This document shows, one piece after another, positions 9,479 through 17,505 of a DNA stretch of 64,000 nt; the stretch's first letter is position 1, and every line of letters begins with the position of its first letter. The translations under genes were made by a program, and so were the position numbers. Source of the DNA: Mesorhizobium loti (GTDB lineage Bacteria; Pseudomonadota; Alphaproteobacteria; Rhizobiales; Rhizobiaceae); NCBI GenBank assembly GCA_002356515.1, contig AP017605.1, positions 4,945,020-5,009,019 on the forward strand. The letters are read 5' to 3'. The notes beneath the pieces are model-generated. The model made no database searches. It was not told the DNA's origin and saw only the letters and a list, made by a program, of their open reading frames with translations.

Positions 9479-10111
9479 ATGACGGACGGCAAACATTTGG
9501 GCGCGCTCAGCGCAGCCTATGCAGCGACGCGGCCCGAAGAAGTGGCGGCGCTGTATGACCGCTGGTCGCAGACCTATGACGCGGACATGTCGGCCGCCGG
9601 TTATCGTCATCCGACGATCTGCCTGGCGCTGCTCACCCGCCATCTGCCGCGTGGCGCGGCGCCGTTGCTCGATGCCGGCGCGGGCACCGGGCTCATCGGC
9701 GAATGGCTTGATATTACCGGCTACCCCAAGGTCGAGGCTCTCGATATTTCGCAAGGCATGCTGGACAAGGCGGCCGCCAAGGGCGTGTATACCGCACTCC
9801 ACTGCCTGGCGATGGGCGCGCCATTGCCCTTCGCGGATGGCGCCTATGCCGGGATCGTCTCGGCCGGCGTCTTCACCTCAGGCCATGTCGGAGCCGAAGG
9901 GCTGGACGAGCTGATCCGCATCTGCCGGCCCGGCGGGGTGATCGTGTTGACGGTCAAGAACACGTTGTGGGAGGCCGGTTTTGCCGTACGCATCGCCGAA
10001 CTCGAAGCGCAAGGCGTCGTCACCCGCGTTGAGGAGACACGCCCCTATGTCTCGATGCCGGGCGAGGCCGACACCGTGCCCAGCCGCGGCCTTGCCTTGC
10101 GGGTGAACTAG
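9479..10111 (+). CDS. Class I SAM-dependent methyltransferase (METTL27/WBSCR27-like)
   Basis: This 210-residue Rossmann-fold methyltransferase has motif I LLDAGAGTGLIGEWL at residues 63-77, the post-I acidic region VEALDISQGML, and a motif with RICRPGGVIVLTVKN. The N-terminal YDRWSQTYDADM box is shared with Williams-Beuren-region methyltransferases and related phytoplankton and bacterial proteins. The substrate is unknown. I chose the ATG at 9479 because the upstream in-frame extension to 9152 overlaps the antisense of the kinase gene. The IS3 element begins 29 bases after the stop codon, separating this gene from whatever was downstream. Confidence 0.82.
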   Translation: MTDGKHLGALSAAYAATRPEEVAALYDRWSQTYDADMSAAGYRHPTICLALLTRHLPRGAAPLLDAGAGTGLIGEWLDITGYPKVEALDISQGMLDKAAAKGVYTALHCLAMGAPLPFADGAYAGIVSAGVFTSGHVGAEGLDELIRICRPGGVIVLTVKNTLWEAGFAVRIAELEAQGVVTRVEETRPYVSMPGEADTVPSRGLALRVN

Positions 10112-10216
10112 CAATTCCAGGAAAAGTGTGAACGGTTTTTGGAGTGCGCCCCTCGGAGCGGACAGCTTGACTAAGCAGAATTGACTTGGAAGCCGGGCTT
10201 TCGAAGGATGGAAGCC

Positions 10217-10567
10217 ATGACTGCACATCGCGCGCACAGCATCGAGTTCAAACGTCAGGTAGTGCAAGAGTTCCTCTCCGGCGAGACGCTTCATGGTCTG
10301 GCCAGGCGGCACGAACTAGCGCGTAACCTGATCCGTATCTGGGTCCAGAAATACGAGGCCGGCGCCTTCGACGAGGATGTAGCGGCGGCCGAGACGATGC
10401 AGACCTATGAGGCTCGGATCGCCGCGCTGGAGCGGCTGGTAGGCCGGCAAGCCTTGGAAATCGAGTTTCTAAAGGGGGCTCTGAAAAGCGCACCACATCC
10501 CAGAAGCGGGCCTACATCCGTGATCACCGGCCCCGCGGTGTCTCTATCGCTGAAGGATGCCGGCTGA
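10217..10567 (+). CDS. IS3-family OrfA (DNA-binding transposase subunit)
   Basis: This 116-residue protein has an N-terminal helix-turn-helix (about residues 5-55, with [13 protein letters not shown] and the [15 protein letters not shown] recognition region). A coiled-coil or leucine-zipper stretch follows, reading [20 protein letters not shown] at about residues 66-85. OrfA binds the IS ends and acts with the OrfB catalytic subunit. An alternative ATG is 10208; I preferred 10217 because homologues begin [11 protein letters not shown] and the GGA sequence upstream is better spaced. Its TGA stop overlaps the orfB ATG (TGATG), so OrfB is likely made by translational coupling or reinitiation rather than by the frameshift seen in some IS3 members. 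Confidence 0.9.
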   Translation: MTAHRAHSIEFKRQVVQEFLSGETLHGLARRHELARNLIRIWVQKYEAGAFDEDVAAAETMQTYEARIAALERLVGRQALEIEFLKGALKSAPHPRSGPTSVITGPAVSLSLKDAG

Positions 10568-11364
10568 TGGGGATCGCGCGATCAACCTACTACGATCAGC
10601 CCGAAACCGCCGTGGATGACACAGCGCTCGTCGAGACGATGGGTGAGATCTCCGACAGCTTCGAAGCCTACGGCTATCGCCGCATGCAGGCGGCGCTGCG
10701 GCAGAGCGGCATTGTCGTGAACCACAAGAAGATCAGACGATTGATGCGCGAGCATGATCTGCAGCCCAGGATCAGGCGACGCTTCATCGCCACCACGGAC
10801 AGCAATCATGAATTGCCGATCTTCCCGAACCTGGCGAAGGACGTGACACTCGATGGCCCGAACCGGCTTTGGGTAAGCGACATAACCTACGTGGCGATTG
10901 CGGCAGGCTTCGTCTACGTCGCGGTCATCCTGGATGCCTGGTCCCGCAAGGTCGTTGGTTACGCCATCGGCCGGTCGATCGACGCGCGCTTGACCGTTGC
11001 AGCATTGAAGGCGGCAATCGTACGGCGAAAGCCGCCGCCGGGCTGCGTCCATCACTCGGATCGAGGGGCGCAATATGCCGCGCGCCTCTATCGCAATCTT
11101 CTCGCCGAGCACGATCTTATTGGATCGATGGGTCGGCGCGGCAATCCCTACGATAATGCCAAAGCGGAAAGCTTCATGAAGACGATGAAGGTCGAAGCCA
11201 TCTATCCGATGGCCTATGAAACCTTCACCGACGTCGCTGAGGACCTTCCCCGCTTCATTGATGAGGTCTACAACACCCGCCGATTGCATTCAGCGCTCGG
11301 CTATCTCAGCCCGCAACAGTTCGAAGACCAACACGCCCGGAAGATGGTCAAAACTGCCGCTTGA
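10567..11364 (+). CDS. IS3-family OrfB transposase, DDE catalytic subunit
   Basis: This 265-residue integrase-core transposase has the complete DD(35)E triad: Asp105 in WVSDITYV, Asp165 in HHSDRGAQY, and Glu201 in [11 protein letters not shown]. The HTH_21-type N-terminal region is present at residues 25-75 ([17 protein letters not shown]). The C-terminus [19 protein letters not shown] is characteristic of the family. It is intact from start to stop, and only 2 bases separate its stop codon from the right inverted repeat. Confidence 0.95.
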   Translation: MGIARSTYYDQPETAVDDTALVETMGEISDSFEAYGYRRMQAALRQSGIVVNHKKIRRLMREHDLQPRIRRRFIATTDSNHELPIFPNLAKDVTLDGPNRLWVSDITYVAIAAGFVYVAVILDAWSRKVVGYAIGRSIDARLTVAALKAAIVRRKPPPGCVHHSDRGAQYAARLYRNLLAEHDLIGSMGRRGNPYDNAKAESFMKTMKVEAIYPMAYETFTDVAEDLPRFIDEVYNTRRLHSALGYLSPQQFEDQHARKMVKTAA

Positions 11365-11485
11365 TCCTGTCCGCCCCGAGGGGCGCACTCCATTTCCCGG
11401 GAAAAGCGCGTAGCGCTTTCCCTAGGGAATTGCGTCAAAACAGAAGTTAGAGCGGTTCGCCGTTTCCGTGAAATGGTGAACTGCT

Positions 11486-13939
11486 CTAGGCTTTCACCCT
11501 CTCAGCGGCTGGATCGTACATCGGCTCGAGATGGATTCTGGCCGGCGTCCGCTCCATTGCGACCACCAGCTCGTAGTCGCCCGAGGCGAGAAAATCGTCG
11601 CTTACCCCGTCGCCGTTGCGCACATAGCCGTAGCCGATGTTTTTGCTCACCGTGTAGCCATAGCCGCCGCTGGTCAGATAGCCGACCGGCTCGCCATTGC
11701 GCAGGATGGTCTCGCGGCCGAGCAGCACGATTTCAGGATTGTCGACCGTGAAGCCGGCAAAGCGTTTCTTCAGAGCCGCCCCGCCGATCGTCTCCAGCGC
11801 GCGCCGTCCGACGAAATCGGTGTTCTTGCGCAGCTTGACCGCCCAGCCGAGCCCGGCCTCCTGCGGCGTGTCGTTGGGCGTGATGTCGGAGCCCCAGGCG
11901 CGGTAGCCCTTTTCCAGCCGCAGCGATTCCAGCGCCCGGTAGCCGACCGGGCGGATGCCGTGCGTCTTGCCTGCCGCCATCAGCGCGTCGAAGACCTCGC
12001 CTGTCGCCGCGATCGGCACATGCAGTTCCCAGCCAAGCTCGCCGACATAGGTGACGCGCAGCGCCCGGATTGTGTGGCCGGCGATGGTGATCTCGCGGAC
12101 ATGGCCGAACGGGAATAGAGCATTCGACACATCCGCATCGGTCACATCGGAAAGCACGTCGCGGGCGCGCGGACCCATCAGCGACAGCGTGCCGAAATCC
12201 TCGGTGACATCGGTCAGCTTGGCATTGAGGTCCTCGCCTATATGGTCGCTGATCCATGAGGCATCATGCGTGCGGAAGCCGGTGCCGGTGACGATGTAGA
12301 ATTTTTCCTCGGCCAGCCGCGCCACTGTCAAGTCGGCCTCGATGCCGCCGCGCGTGTTGAGAAGCTGGGTGTAGGTCAGCCTTCCCACCGGCTTGCTGAC
12401 ATCGTTGGCGCAGATCCAGTCCAGTGCCTTGGCCGCGTCGGGTCCGCTCAGCTCGTATTTGGCGAAAGACGATTGGTCGAAGATGCCGACCTTCTCGCGC
12501 ACATGCCGATGCTCGTCGCCGACCGCCGCGAACCAGTTCTGCCGACCCATCGAGTAGATGTCCTGTGGCTCGACGCCTTCCGGTGCGAACCAGTTCGGCC
12601 GCTCCCAGCCGAGCTTGGAGCCGAACACGGCGCGTTGCTGCTTCAGCCTGTCGTAGAGCGGCGAAACGATGCGGGGCCGGCCGCTGGCATACTCCTCATG
12701 CGGGAAGCCGATCGTATAATGCTTGCCATAGGCTTCCAGCGTGCGTTCGCGCACCCATTGCCGGTCGCGGTGCAGGTTGGAAAAGCGCCTGATGTCGACG
12801 ACCCACAGGTCTAGCGGCGCCTCGCCGTCGACCACCCATTGCGCCAGCACCCAGCCGGCGCCGCCGCCAGACGCGATGCCGAAGGCATTGAAGCCGGCGC
12901 CGACGAACATATTGGCGCATTCAGGCGCCGTGCCGAGAATGAAATTACCGTCCGGTGTGAAGCTTTCCGGCCCGTTGATCATCTGCTTGACGCCGACGGT
13001 TTCCAGCGCCGGAACGCGCGCGATCGCCTGGCTCATATGCTGCTCGAAATGGTCGTAGTCGTCATCGAACAGCCGGAATTCCCAATCGTTGGGCACGTCG
13101 CCGCCGGGGAGACCGGTCGTCCACGCCTGCGGGTTCGGCTCATAGCCGCCCATCACCAGCCCGCCGACCTCTTCCTTGAAATAGGTGCGCCGGTCAGGGT
13201 CGCGCAGCGTCGGCGCATCGGTCGCCAGGCCATCGATCTTCTCGGTGATGATGTATTGGTGCTTCACCGGCTGCAGCGGCACGTTGATGCCGGCCATGGC
13301 GCCCACTTGCCGCGCCCACTGACCGGCGCAGTTCACCACCTTCTCGCAAGCGATGTCGCCTTGATCGGTCTTCACCGCTGCGATGCGGCCGCCCTTCATC
13401 TCGAAGCCGGTGACGCGGATATTCTCGAACAGCTTCGCGCCATGCATGCGCGCGCCCTTGGCCAAGGACTGGGTGATGTCGGAGGGGCTTGCCTGGCCGT
13501 CGGTCGGCAGCCAGGAGGCGCCGACAAGATCGCCGGTTTCCATCAGCGGCCACATCGCCTTGACCTCGTCCGGCGACAAAAGCTGCATGTCCATGCCGAA
13601 GCTCTTCGCCGTCGTCGCCAGCCTTTTGTACTCGGTCCAGCGGTCGGCATTGGTGGCGAGCCGCAGGCAGCCGGTCATCTTCCAGCCGGTGGCAAGACCG
13701 GTTTCGGCCTCCAGCCCCTTGTAGAGGTCGACCGAGTATTTGAGCACGCGGGTGATCGAGGCAGAGGAGCGCAATTGCCCGACAAGGCCAGCCGCGTGCC
13801 AGGTCGAGCCCGAGGTCAGCTTGCCCTGTTCGAGCAGCACCACGTCGGCCTTGTGGTCGCGCGCCAGATGATAGGCCGTCGAGCAGCCGATGATGCCGCC
13901 GCCGATGACGACGATGGCGGCATGGCTGGGCAAGGTCAT
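11486..13939 (-). CDS. Dimethylglycine/sarcosine dehydrogenase-like flavoprotein with GcvT domain
   Basis: This 817-residue protein has an N-terminal DAO-type FAD domain (about residues 5-400) and C-terminal aminomethyltransferase-type domains (about 440-810). The dinucleotide motif VVIGGGIIGCSTAYHLA lies near residues 10-26. STWHAAGL includes His48, the likely site of covalent flavin attachment as in dimethylglycine dehydrogenase. The C-terminal part includes LMGPRARDVLSDV and YVGELGWELHVP, typical of GcvT-like tetrahydrofolate-binding domains. It would oxidise an N-methyl group and pass the C1 unit to tetrahydrofolate; the exact substrate (dimethylglycine, sarcosine or another N-methyl amine) is not settled. 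The ATG at 13939 overlaps the upstream kinase stop by four bases (ATGA), which argues for an operon. Confidence 0.87.
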   Translation of the reverse strand: MTLPSHAAIVVIGGGIIGCSTAYHLARDHKADVVLLEQGKLTSGSTWHAAGLVGQLRSSASITRVLKYSVDLYKGLEAETGLATGWKMTGCLRLATNADRWTEYKRLATTAKSFGMDMQLLSPDEVKAMWPLMETGDLVGASWLPTDGQASPSDITQSLAKGARMHGAKLFENIRVTGFEMKGGRIAAVKTDQGDIACEKVVNCAGQWARQVGAMAGINVPLQPVKHQYIITEKIDGLATDAPTLRDPDRRTYFKEEVGGLVMGGYEPNPQAWTTGLPGGDVPNDWEFRLFDDDYDHFEQHMSQAIARVPALETVGVKQMINGPESFTPDGNFILGTAPECANMFVGAGFNAFGIASGGGAGWVLAQWVVDGEAPLDLWVVDIRRFSNLHRDRQWVRERTLEAYGKHYTIGFPHEEYASGRPRIVSPLYDRLKQQRAVFGSKLGWERPNWFAPEGVEPQDIYSMGRQNWFAAVGDEHRHVREKVGIFDQSSFAKYELSGPDAAKALDWICANDVSKPVGRLTYTQLLNTRGGIEADLTVARLAEEKFYIVTGTGFRTHDASWISDHIGEDLNAKLTDVTEDFGTLSLMGPRARDVLSDVTDADVSNALFPFGHVREITIAGHTIRALRVTYVGELGWELHVPIAATGEVFDALMAAGKTHGIRPVGYRALESLRLEKGYRAWGSDITPNDTPQEAGLGWAVKLRKNTDFVGRRALETIGGAALKKRFAGFTVDNPEIVLLGRETILRNGEPVGYLTSGGYGYTVSKNIGYGYVRNGDGVSDDFLASGDYELVVAMERTPARIHLEPMYDPAAERVKA

Positions 13940-14823
13940 GATTTCAGGATCCCGTATTTTGTCCGGTAGTTTTCCAGCGCCGCGTCGAGCCGCACCAGAT
14001 TTTCCTCGGTGTAGGCGACGTAGTCGATGCCGGGCGCGTCGAGATAGAGTTCCGACACCATGCTCCACATCGCCTCGCGCAGCAGCGAGGCGCATTGCAT
14101 GGCGGCGTGCGATCGGCGGATCGCCTGGTCCGGCTCTTTCATGAAATAGGCGGTCAGGAAGGCGAAGGATTCCTCGTCGCTCATGCCGGCATTCGAGGCG
14201 ACGCCGGCAAGGTCGAACATTGCCGTGTTGAAGCCGGCATATTCGAAATCGATCAGCCACAGCCTGCTGCCGTCGTCGAGAATGTTGGCTGGCAAGAGAT
14301 CGTTGTGGCCAAAGACGATCGGCAGCAATTTCTGCGCGCGCTCCAGCTCGTCCGCCAGCGTCAGCAGGCGCGGCAGGTCGTTGCGCTTGCGGCTACCGCC
14401 TTCCTCGAGCGTGCGCGCATAGTCGCGGATGACGTGGAACACCCAGAACATGAAGCCGGCGCCGGAGACATGGTTCGGCATCTCGCGATGGAAGGATCGC
14501 AGCAGAGCCGCCACGCGGCCGAGATTGGCGCGCACGTCTTCGGCGAGGAAGGTCCTGGCGCCGAGAAACTGCGTCACCAGGATGCCGGGTTCGGAATAGT
14601 GCACGGCAGGCGCGAAACCGGCGGCATGGGCCGCCCGCGCGGTCATCACCTCGCGCTCGCGGAAGACATGGTGGAAGGGATAGTCCTGGCCGAAGCGCAC
14701 GACATGCCGTCCGGCAGCGTCGCTGACCACATAATTGGCGTTGCTCAGGCCGCCGGGCAGGGGGGCGATCTCGATGGCGCCGGTCCAGCAGGGCAGGGCG
14801 CGGATGCGATCTTCGGCAATCAC
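13936..14823 (-). CDS. Choline kinase-like phosphotransferase
   Basis: This 295-residue kinase-fold protein is a paralogue of the protein at 8474. Its catalytic motif is FGHNDLLPANIL and its metal motif is LWLIDFEYAGFNTAMFDLAG, both intact, with the N-terminal loop LPGGLSNANYVV. It probably phosphorylates an amino alcohol. It is the first gene of a two-gene operon with the dimethylglycine dehydrogenase-like gene, sharing an ATGA overlap. That pairing suggests a role in using a choline-like, N-methylated compound, but whether it activates the substrate or works on a product is unknown. The divergent neighbour is a DeoR-type regulator, a plausible controller of the operon. Confidence 0.83.
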   Translation of the reverse strand: MIAEDRIRALPCWTGAIEIAPLPGGLSNANYVVSDAAGRHVVRFGQDYPFHHVFREREVMTARAAHAAGFAPAVHYSEPGILVTQFLGARTFLAEDVRANLGRVAALLRSFHREMPNHVSGAGFMFWVFHVIRDYARTLEEGGSRKRNDLPRLLTLADELERAQKLLPIVFGHNDLLPANILDDGSRLWLIDFEYAGFNTAMFDLAGVASNAGMSDEESFAFLTAYFMKEPDQAIRRSHAAMQCASLLREAMWSMVSELYLDAPGIDYVAYTEENLVRLDAALENYRTKYGILKS

Positions 14824-15334
14824 GGGCTCATCCCTGGTTTGCTGAGCTTCGACTAAAGCGCGTCGCGTTGAAACGGGTCCATGCGACGCGCTTTAGGTCC
14901 TTGTTTTTATGCATGTCGTTCTCCCAAAACCGAGGTCACTTTTGGGCGACATGCATTAGGCGCCATGGACAGCGCGACGAGAGCGGGGAGAAACGCAAAT
15001 AATCTCGCCGGTGCGGGACGCCAGGATCGGTATCCCGCACCGCACCGACGAGCCCCTTGGCCAGGACTTTGAGCCTGGCATCCGCCCCCGCGGATCTGAA
15101 AATTCCTTGCGCCAGACGCATTCAAGGCTGTCCGGCCACTGAGTTGCGGCTCTGCCATCACCCTCCCGTTGCAGTTCCGAAACCCCTGTTGATGCCTTGG
15201 ATTTCACGCCAGGGTTGCCCGGTTGTCAATAAAAAGGTGTGACTTTTTTTGGGTGTTTTGCCCGAAAGCAAGAGTTGATCCCTTTAAAAGCGCTTGAATT
15301 GCCTTAAAACCGGTCAAAAGGTTCGGGAAACCCA
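14824..15334. other. 511-base divergent intergenic region with repeat hairpins, no gene
   Basis: This region separates the phosphotransferase operon from the DeoR gene. It holds the double-hairpin repeat at 14853-14957 and a further inverted repeat at 15009-15042 with 10-nt arms CGGTGCGGGA and TCCCGCACCG. The rest shows no credible coding frame. The last 100 bases before the DeoR gene are AT-richer (around 15225-15300) and probably contain its promoter, but I cannot fix hexamers with confidence. Confidence 0.6.
14853..14957. repeat. Double-hairpin intergenic repeat
   Basis: Two adjacent perfect or near-perfect hairpins are visible. The first has 14-nt arms CTAAAGCGCGTCGC (14853-14866) and GCGACGCGCTTTAG (14883-14896), around a 16-nt loop. 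The second has ATGCATGTCG (14909-14918) pairing with CGACATGCAT (14947-14956), extended by CCCAAAA with TTTTGGG and a short bulge. From memory, this arrangement matches a repeat common in Rhizobiales intergenic DNA. Confidence 0.8.
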
Positions 15335-16111
15335 ATGGTCCATTCCAAACGCCACGGCGAGATCCTGCGGCTGTTGCAGGAAGAGGGAACCGTCACCATC
15401 GCCAGCCTGGCCGACCGGCTGGGTGTTTCACTGGAAACCGTGCGCCGCGACGTCAAGCCGCTCACCAATGATGGTTCGGTTCTGAAAATGCATGGCGCCA
15501 TCGGCCTGCCGTCGATGGTCGGCGAGGCGCCGTTCGAACGGCGCATGCGCGAGAACGCCGATGCCAAGCGCATCATTGCCCGCATGGTCGCGGCCACCAT
15601 CCGCGACGGCGAATCGGTCATGCTCGACACTGGCACCACGACCTCGTTCCTGGCCCGGGAGTTGCTCGGCCACCGGCGGCTGACGGTCGTCACCAATTCA
15701 TCCGACATCGCCCGCACGCTGGCCACCATCAACGGCAACAAGGTCTATATGGCGGGCGGCGAATTGCGCAGCGATTCAGGCGCTGCCTTCGGCACTTCGG
15801 CCATCGACTTCGTCAGCCGCTTCTCGGTCAGTCACGCCATCATCTCCACCGGCGCCGTCGATGCGGTGACGGGTGTCATGGACTACGATCTGGAAGAGGC
15901 CGAATTCGCCCGCATGGTGCTATCGCGCGGCCAGCGCTCGCTCGTCATCACCGACCACACGAAATTCGGCCGCCAGGGGCTGGTCCAGGTCTGCGGCTTC
16001 GATGGCTTTTCCGAACTCGCCACCGACCGTTCGCCGCCGCATGACATCGCCGCGGCGCTGGCACAGGCCGGCGCGCGGCTCAGCATTGCCGGCGGCGAAG
16101 CCGGATTTTAA
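15335..16111 (+). CDS. DeoR/GlpR-family transcriptional regulator
   Basis: This 258-residue regulator has the DeoR-type N-terminal winged helix-turn-helix (residues about 6-57, with ILRLLQEEGTVTIASLADRL and VSLETVRRDVKPL). Its C-terminal sugar-phosphate sensor domain contains DTGTTTSFLARELL and ITDHTKFGRQGLV. DeoR proteins normally repress until a phosphorylated metabolite binds. It is divergent from the phosphotransferase/dehydrogenase operon, which makes that operon the likeliest target. A kinase-made phosphorylated intermediate would be a logical effector, though this is speculative. Its stop codon overlaps the convergent thioredoxin reductase-like gene by four bases. Confidence 0.88.
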   Translation: MVHSKRHGEILRLLQEEGTVTIASLADRLGVSLETVRRDVKPLTNDGSVLKMHGAIGLPSMVGEAPFERRMRENADAKRIIARMVAATIRDGESVMLDTGTTTSFLARELLGHRRLTVVTNSSDIARTLATINGNKVYMAGGELRSDSGAAFGTSAIDFVSRFSVSHAIISTGAVDAVTGVMDYDLEEAEFARMVLSRGQRSLVITDHTKFGRQGLVQVCGFDGFSELATDRSPPHDIAAALAQAGARLSIAGGEAGF

Positions 16112-17007
16112 CTGAACACCAGCGATTGGTGGGCACACACGCCCGCGAAGGTCCCGCCCGATACGGCGAAGGCGATGTTGTGCATCGCGCGTGCCGCATC
16201 GCCTGCGGCGTAGACGCCGGGAACCGTCGTCTGCTGCCTGTCATCGACAGATATCACCGGGCCGAGGAGGCCGTCCTTGAAGCCGCAGCCGAGCTGCTCG
16301 GCCAGCGGGCTTGCCATCGTGTTGCGCGGTGCGGTGAACATCGCCCTGACGCCAGCCTTTCGGCCGCCGTCGAGATGGACGATCAAGCCGCCGGCGCCGT
16401 CTTCCCGTAGCTCGCTGACGACCGCGGGTTCGAATCTGACATTCTTGCGCTCCAGGGCGAGCATCTGCTCGGTGTCGGGTTCGATCTGGCCGTTGCCGAA
16501 CAGAGTGACGTCGCCCCAGTCGGCGATCAACTGCGCCTGATGCATGGACATCGGGCCGGTCGCGAGCACGCCGAGCGGCCCGCCGGAAACCTCATAGCCG
16601 TGGCAATAGGGGCAGTGCAGCACGGTCTTGCCCCATTGTCCGGCAAGTCCGGGGACCTCCGGCAGGATGTCGCGTACGCCGGTGGCGAGCACCAGCCGTG
16701 CGGCGCCGAATGTCTCGCCACCACTGGTGGTGATCTCGAAATCGCTGCTGCTGTTGGCGACGGCTTTTTCCGCACGGGCGTTGACAAGCCTGGCCGTAGG
16801 ATAGGCCAGAAGCTGCTGTCTGGCATCGTCGAGGATGGCGCCGGGTGTGCGCCCGTCCTGGCCGAGAAAACCGTGCGAATGCACGGCAAAGCGATTGCGT
16901 GGCCGGCCGGCGTCGATCACCAGCACGTTGCGCCGGGCCCGCGCTGCCTGGATGGCGGCGGACAGGCCGGCGAAGCTGCCGCCCACAATGGCGAGATCAT
17001 ACTGCAT
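16108..17007 (-). CDS. Thioredoxin reductase-like FAD/NAD(P) oxidoreductase
   Basis: This 299-residue flavoprotein has the FAD-binding motif DLAIVGGSFAGLSAAIQAA (residues 4-22), a redox-active CPYC at 132-135 (HCPYCHGYE), and the C-terminal flavin motif GVYAAGDAARA. It resembles the thioredoxin reductase-fold proteins often found beside Rrf2-type regulators. It differs from housekeeping TrxB in having a low-similarity NADPH domain (VLATGPMSMHQAQL), so its electron donor and acceptor are uncertain. It overlaps the Rrf2 gene by 11 bases on the same strand and is probably co-transcribed. It would reduce a disulfide or small molecule under a redox or metal signal. Confidence 0.85.
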   Translation of the reverse strand: MQYDLAIVGGSFAGLSAAIQAARARRNVLVIDAGRPRNRFAVHSHGFLGQDGRTPGAILDDARQQLLAYPTARLVNARAEKAVANSSSDFEITTSGGETFGAARLVLATGVRDILPEVPGLAGQWGKTVLHCPYCHGYEVSGGPLGVLATGPMSMHQAQLIADWGDVTLFGNGQIEPDTEQMLALERKNVRFEPAVVSELREDGAGGLIVHLDGGRKAGVRAMFTAPRNTMASPLAEQLGCGFKDGLLGPVISVDDRQQTTVPGVYAAGDAARAMHNIAFAVSGGTFAGVCAHQSLVFS

Positions 17008-17446
17008 GGCTGGAAACTCCGATGAGATCGTAACGGCGGCGGAAATCGGCGGTCAGGTCGGCCAGCGTGATGCGGCTGAGCTTCTCCGCCAGCAGCTTCT
17101 CCGCCGCGATGCGGAAATCGTCGAGTACGGCGATCACCGCTTGCTCGACGAGGCAGCCCGGGCTTTCCGGCTGGGTGCTGAACGGCAGCAGCGTCTCGCC
17201 AAGGGCGGCGCTGATCTCGGCCAGCGAGATGTTTTCAGGCGCACGCCCGAGCAGCCAGCCACCGCCATGCCCGCGCGACGAGGTGACGATGCCGGCGTTG
17301 CGCAAGCCGGCGATGGTGCGGCGCACCACCACCGGATTGGTGTGGATGAAGGTGGCAAGCTGCTCGGAGGTCAACGCGTGGTCCGGCTTCTCGGCCATGT
17401 GGACGAGAATGTGCAAGGTGGAGGACAGCCGGCTGTTGCGTTTCAT
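16997..17446 (-). CDS. Rrf2-family transcriptional regulator
   Basis: This 149-residue regulator has an Rrf2 winged helix-turn-helix (residues 1-85, with LSSTLHILVHMAE, NPVVVRRTIAGLRNAGIV and SSRGHGGGWLLG). The C-terminus contains a single cysteine in PGCLVEQAV rather than the three-cysteine 2Fe-2S cluster set of IscR or NsrR. It therefore probably senses through thiol chemistry instead of an iron-sulfur cluster. The palindrome and promoter at 17447-17480 touch its ATG, suggesting autorepression and a leaderless transcript. Together with the downstream thioredoxin reductase-like gene it forms a short redox operon. Confidence 0.88.
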   Translation of the reverse strand: MKRNSRLSSTLHILVHMAEKPDHALTSEQLATFIHTNPVVVRRTIAGLRNAGIVTSSRGHGGGWLLGRAPENISLAEISAALGETLLPFSTQPESPGCLVEQAVIAVLDDFRIAAEKLLAEKLSRITLADLTADFRRRYDLIGVSSHAV

Positions 17447-17480
17447 GTAACTTAGTTAGTTACGATTTCGGCGATGTCAA
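17447..17480 (-). promoter_or_regulatory. Promoter with overlapping palindromic operator for the Rrf2 operon
   Basis: Reading the minus strand, a perfect minus-35 TTGACA occupies 17480-17475. A 16-bp spacer leads to a minus-10 TAACTA at 17458-17453, and the ATG at 17446 follows after six bases. The palindrome GTAACT...AGTTAC (17447-17463, 5-nt centre) covers the minus-10 element. No ribosome-binding site fits between it and the start codon, so the transcript is probably leaderless. Autoregulation is inference. Confidence 0.7.
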
Positions 17481-17505
17481 ACACGCCAACGCGATTTTGT
17501 CGGTG

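Larger units (their letters stand above)
10140..11392 (+). mobile_element. Complete IS3-family insertion sequence, 1253 bp
   Basis: The element is bounded by 26-bp inverted repeats at 10140-10165 and 11367-11392 that differ at one position. Both ends read TGGAGTGCGCCCCTCGG from the outside (the left end has A then GCGGACAG). The IS3-type TG...CA ends are present. The flanking bases are TTT on each side (10137-10139 and 11393-11395), consistent with a 3-bp target duplication. It encodes orfA and orfB, which overlap by one base. Both frames are open and the DDE residues are intact, so the copy looks recent and potentially active. Confidence 0.95.
10111..11490. repeat. Palindromic intergenic repeat split by the IS3 element
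   Basis: The bases flanking the insertion sequence form one rhizobial-type intergenic repeat when joined. The left part (10111-10139) begins GCAATTCC. The right part (11393-11490) has GGAATTGC at 11426-11433, the inverse of GCAATTCC. It also holds an imperfect hairpin at 11449-11488 (TAGAGCGGTTC paired with GAACTGCTCTA). A shorter related sequence lies at 7676-7720. The repeat therefore predates the IS insertion. I saw no gene in this flanking DNA. Confidence 0.7.

Noticed and set aside
10181..10216. Upstream TTG or ATG starts for IS3 OrfA
   Set aside because: Family members begin at [11 protein letters not shown], and the extra residues add no conserved sequence.
14961..15300. Possible tRNA or small RNA in the DeoR upstream region
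   Set aside because: No cloverleaf or TTCGAAT-type loop was visible. The hairpin at 15009-15042 alone is not enough.
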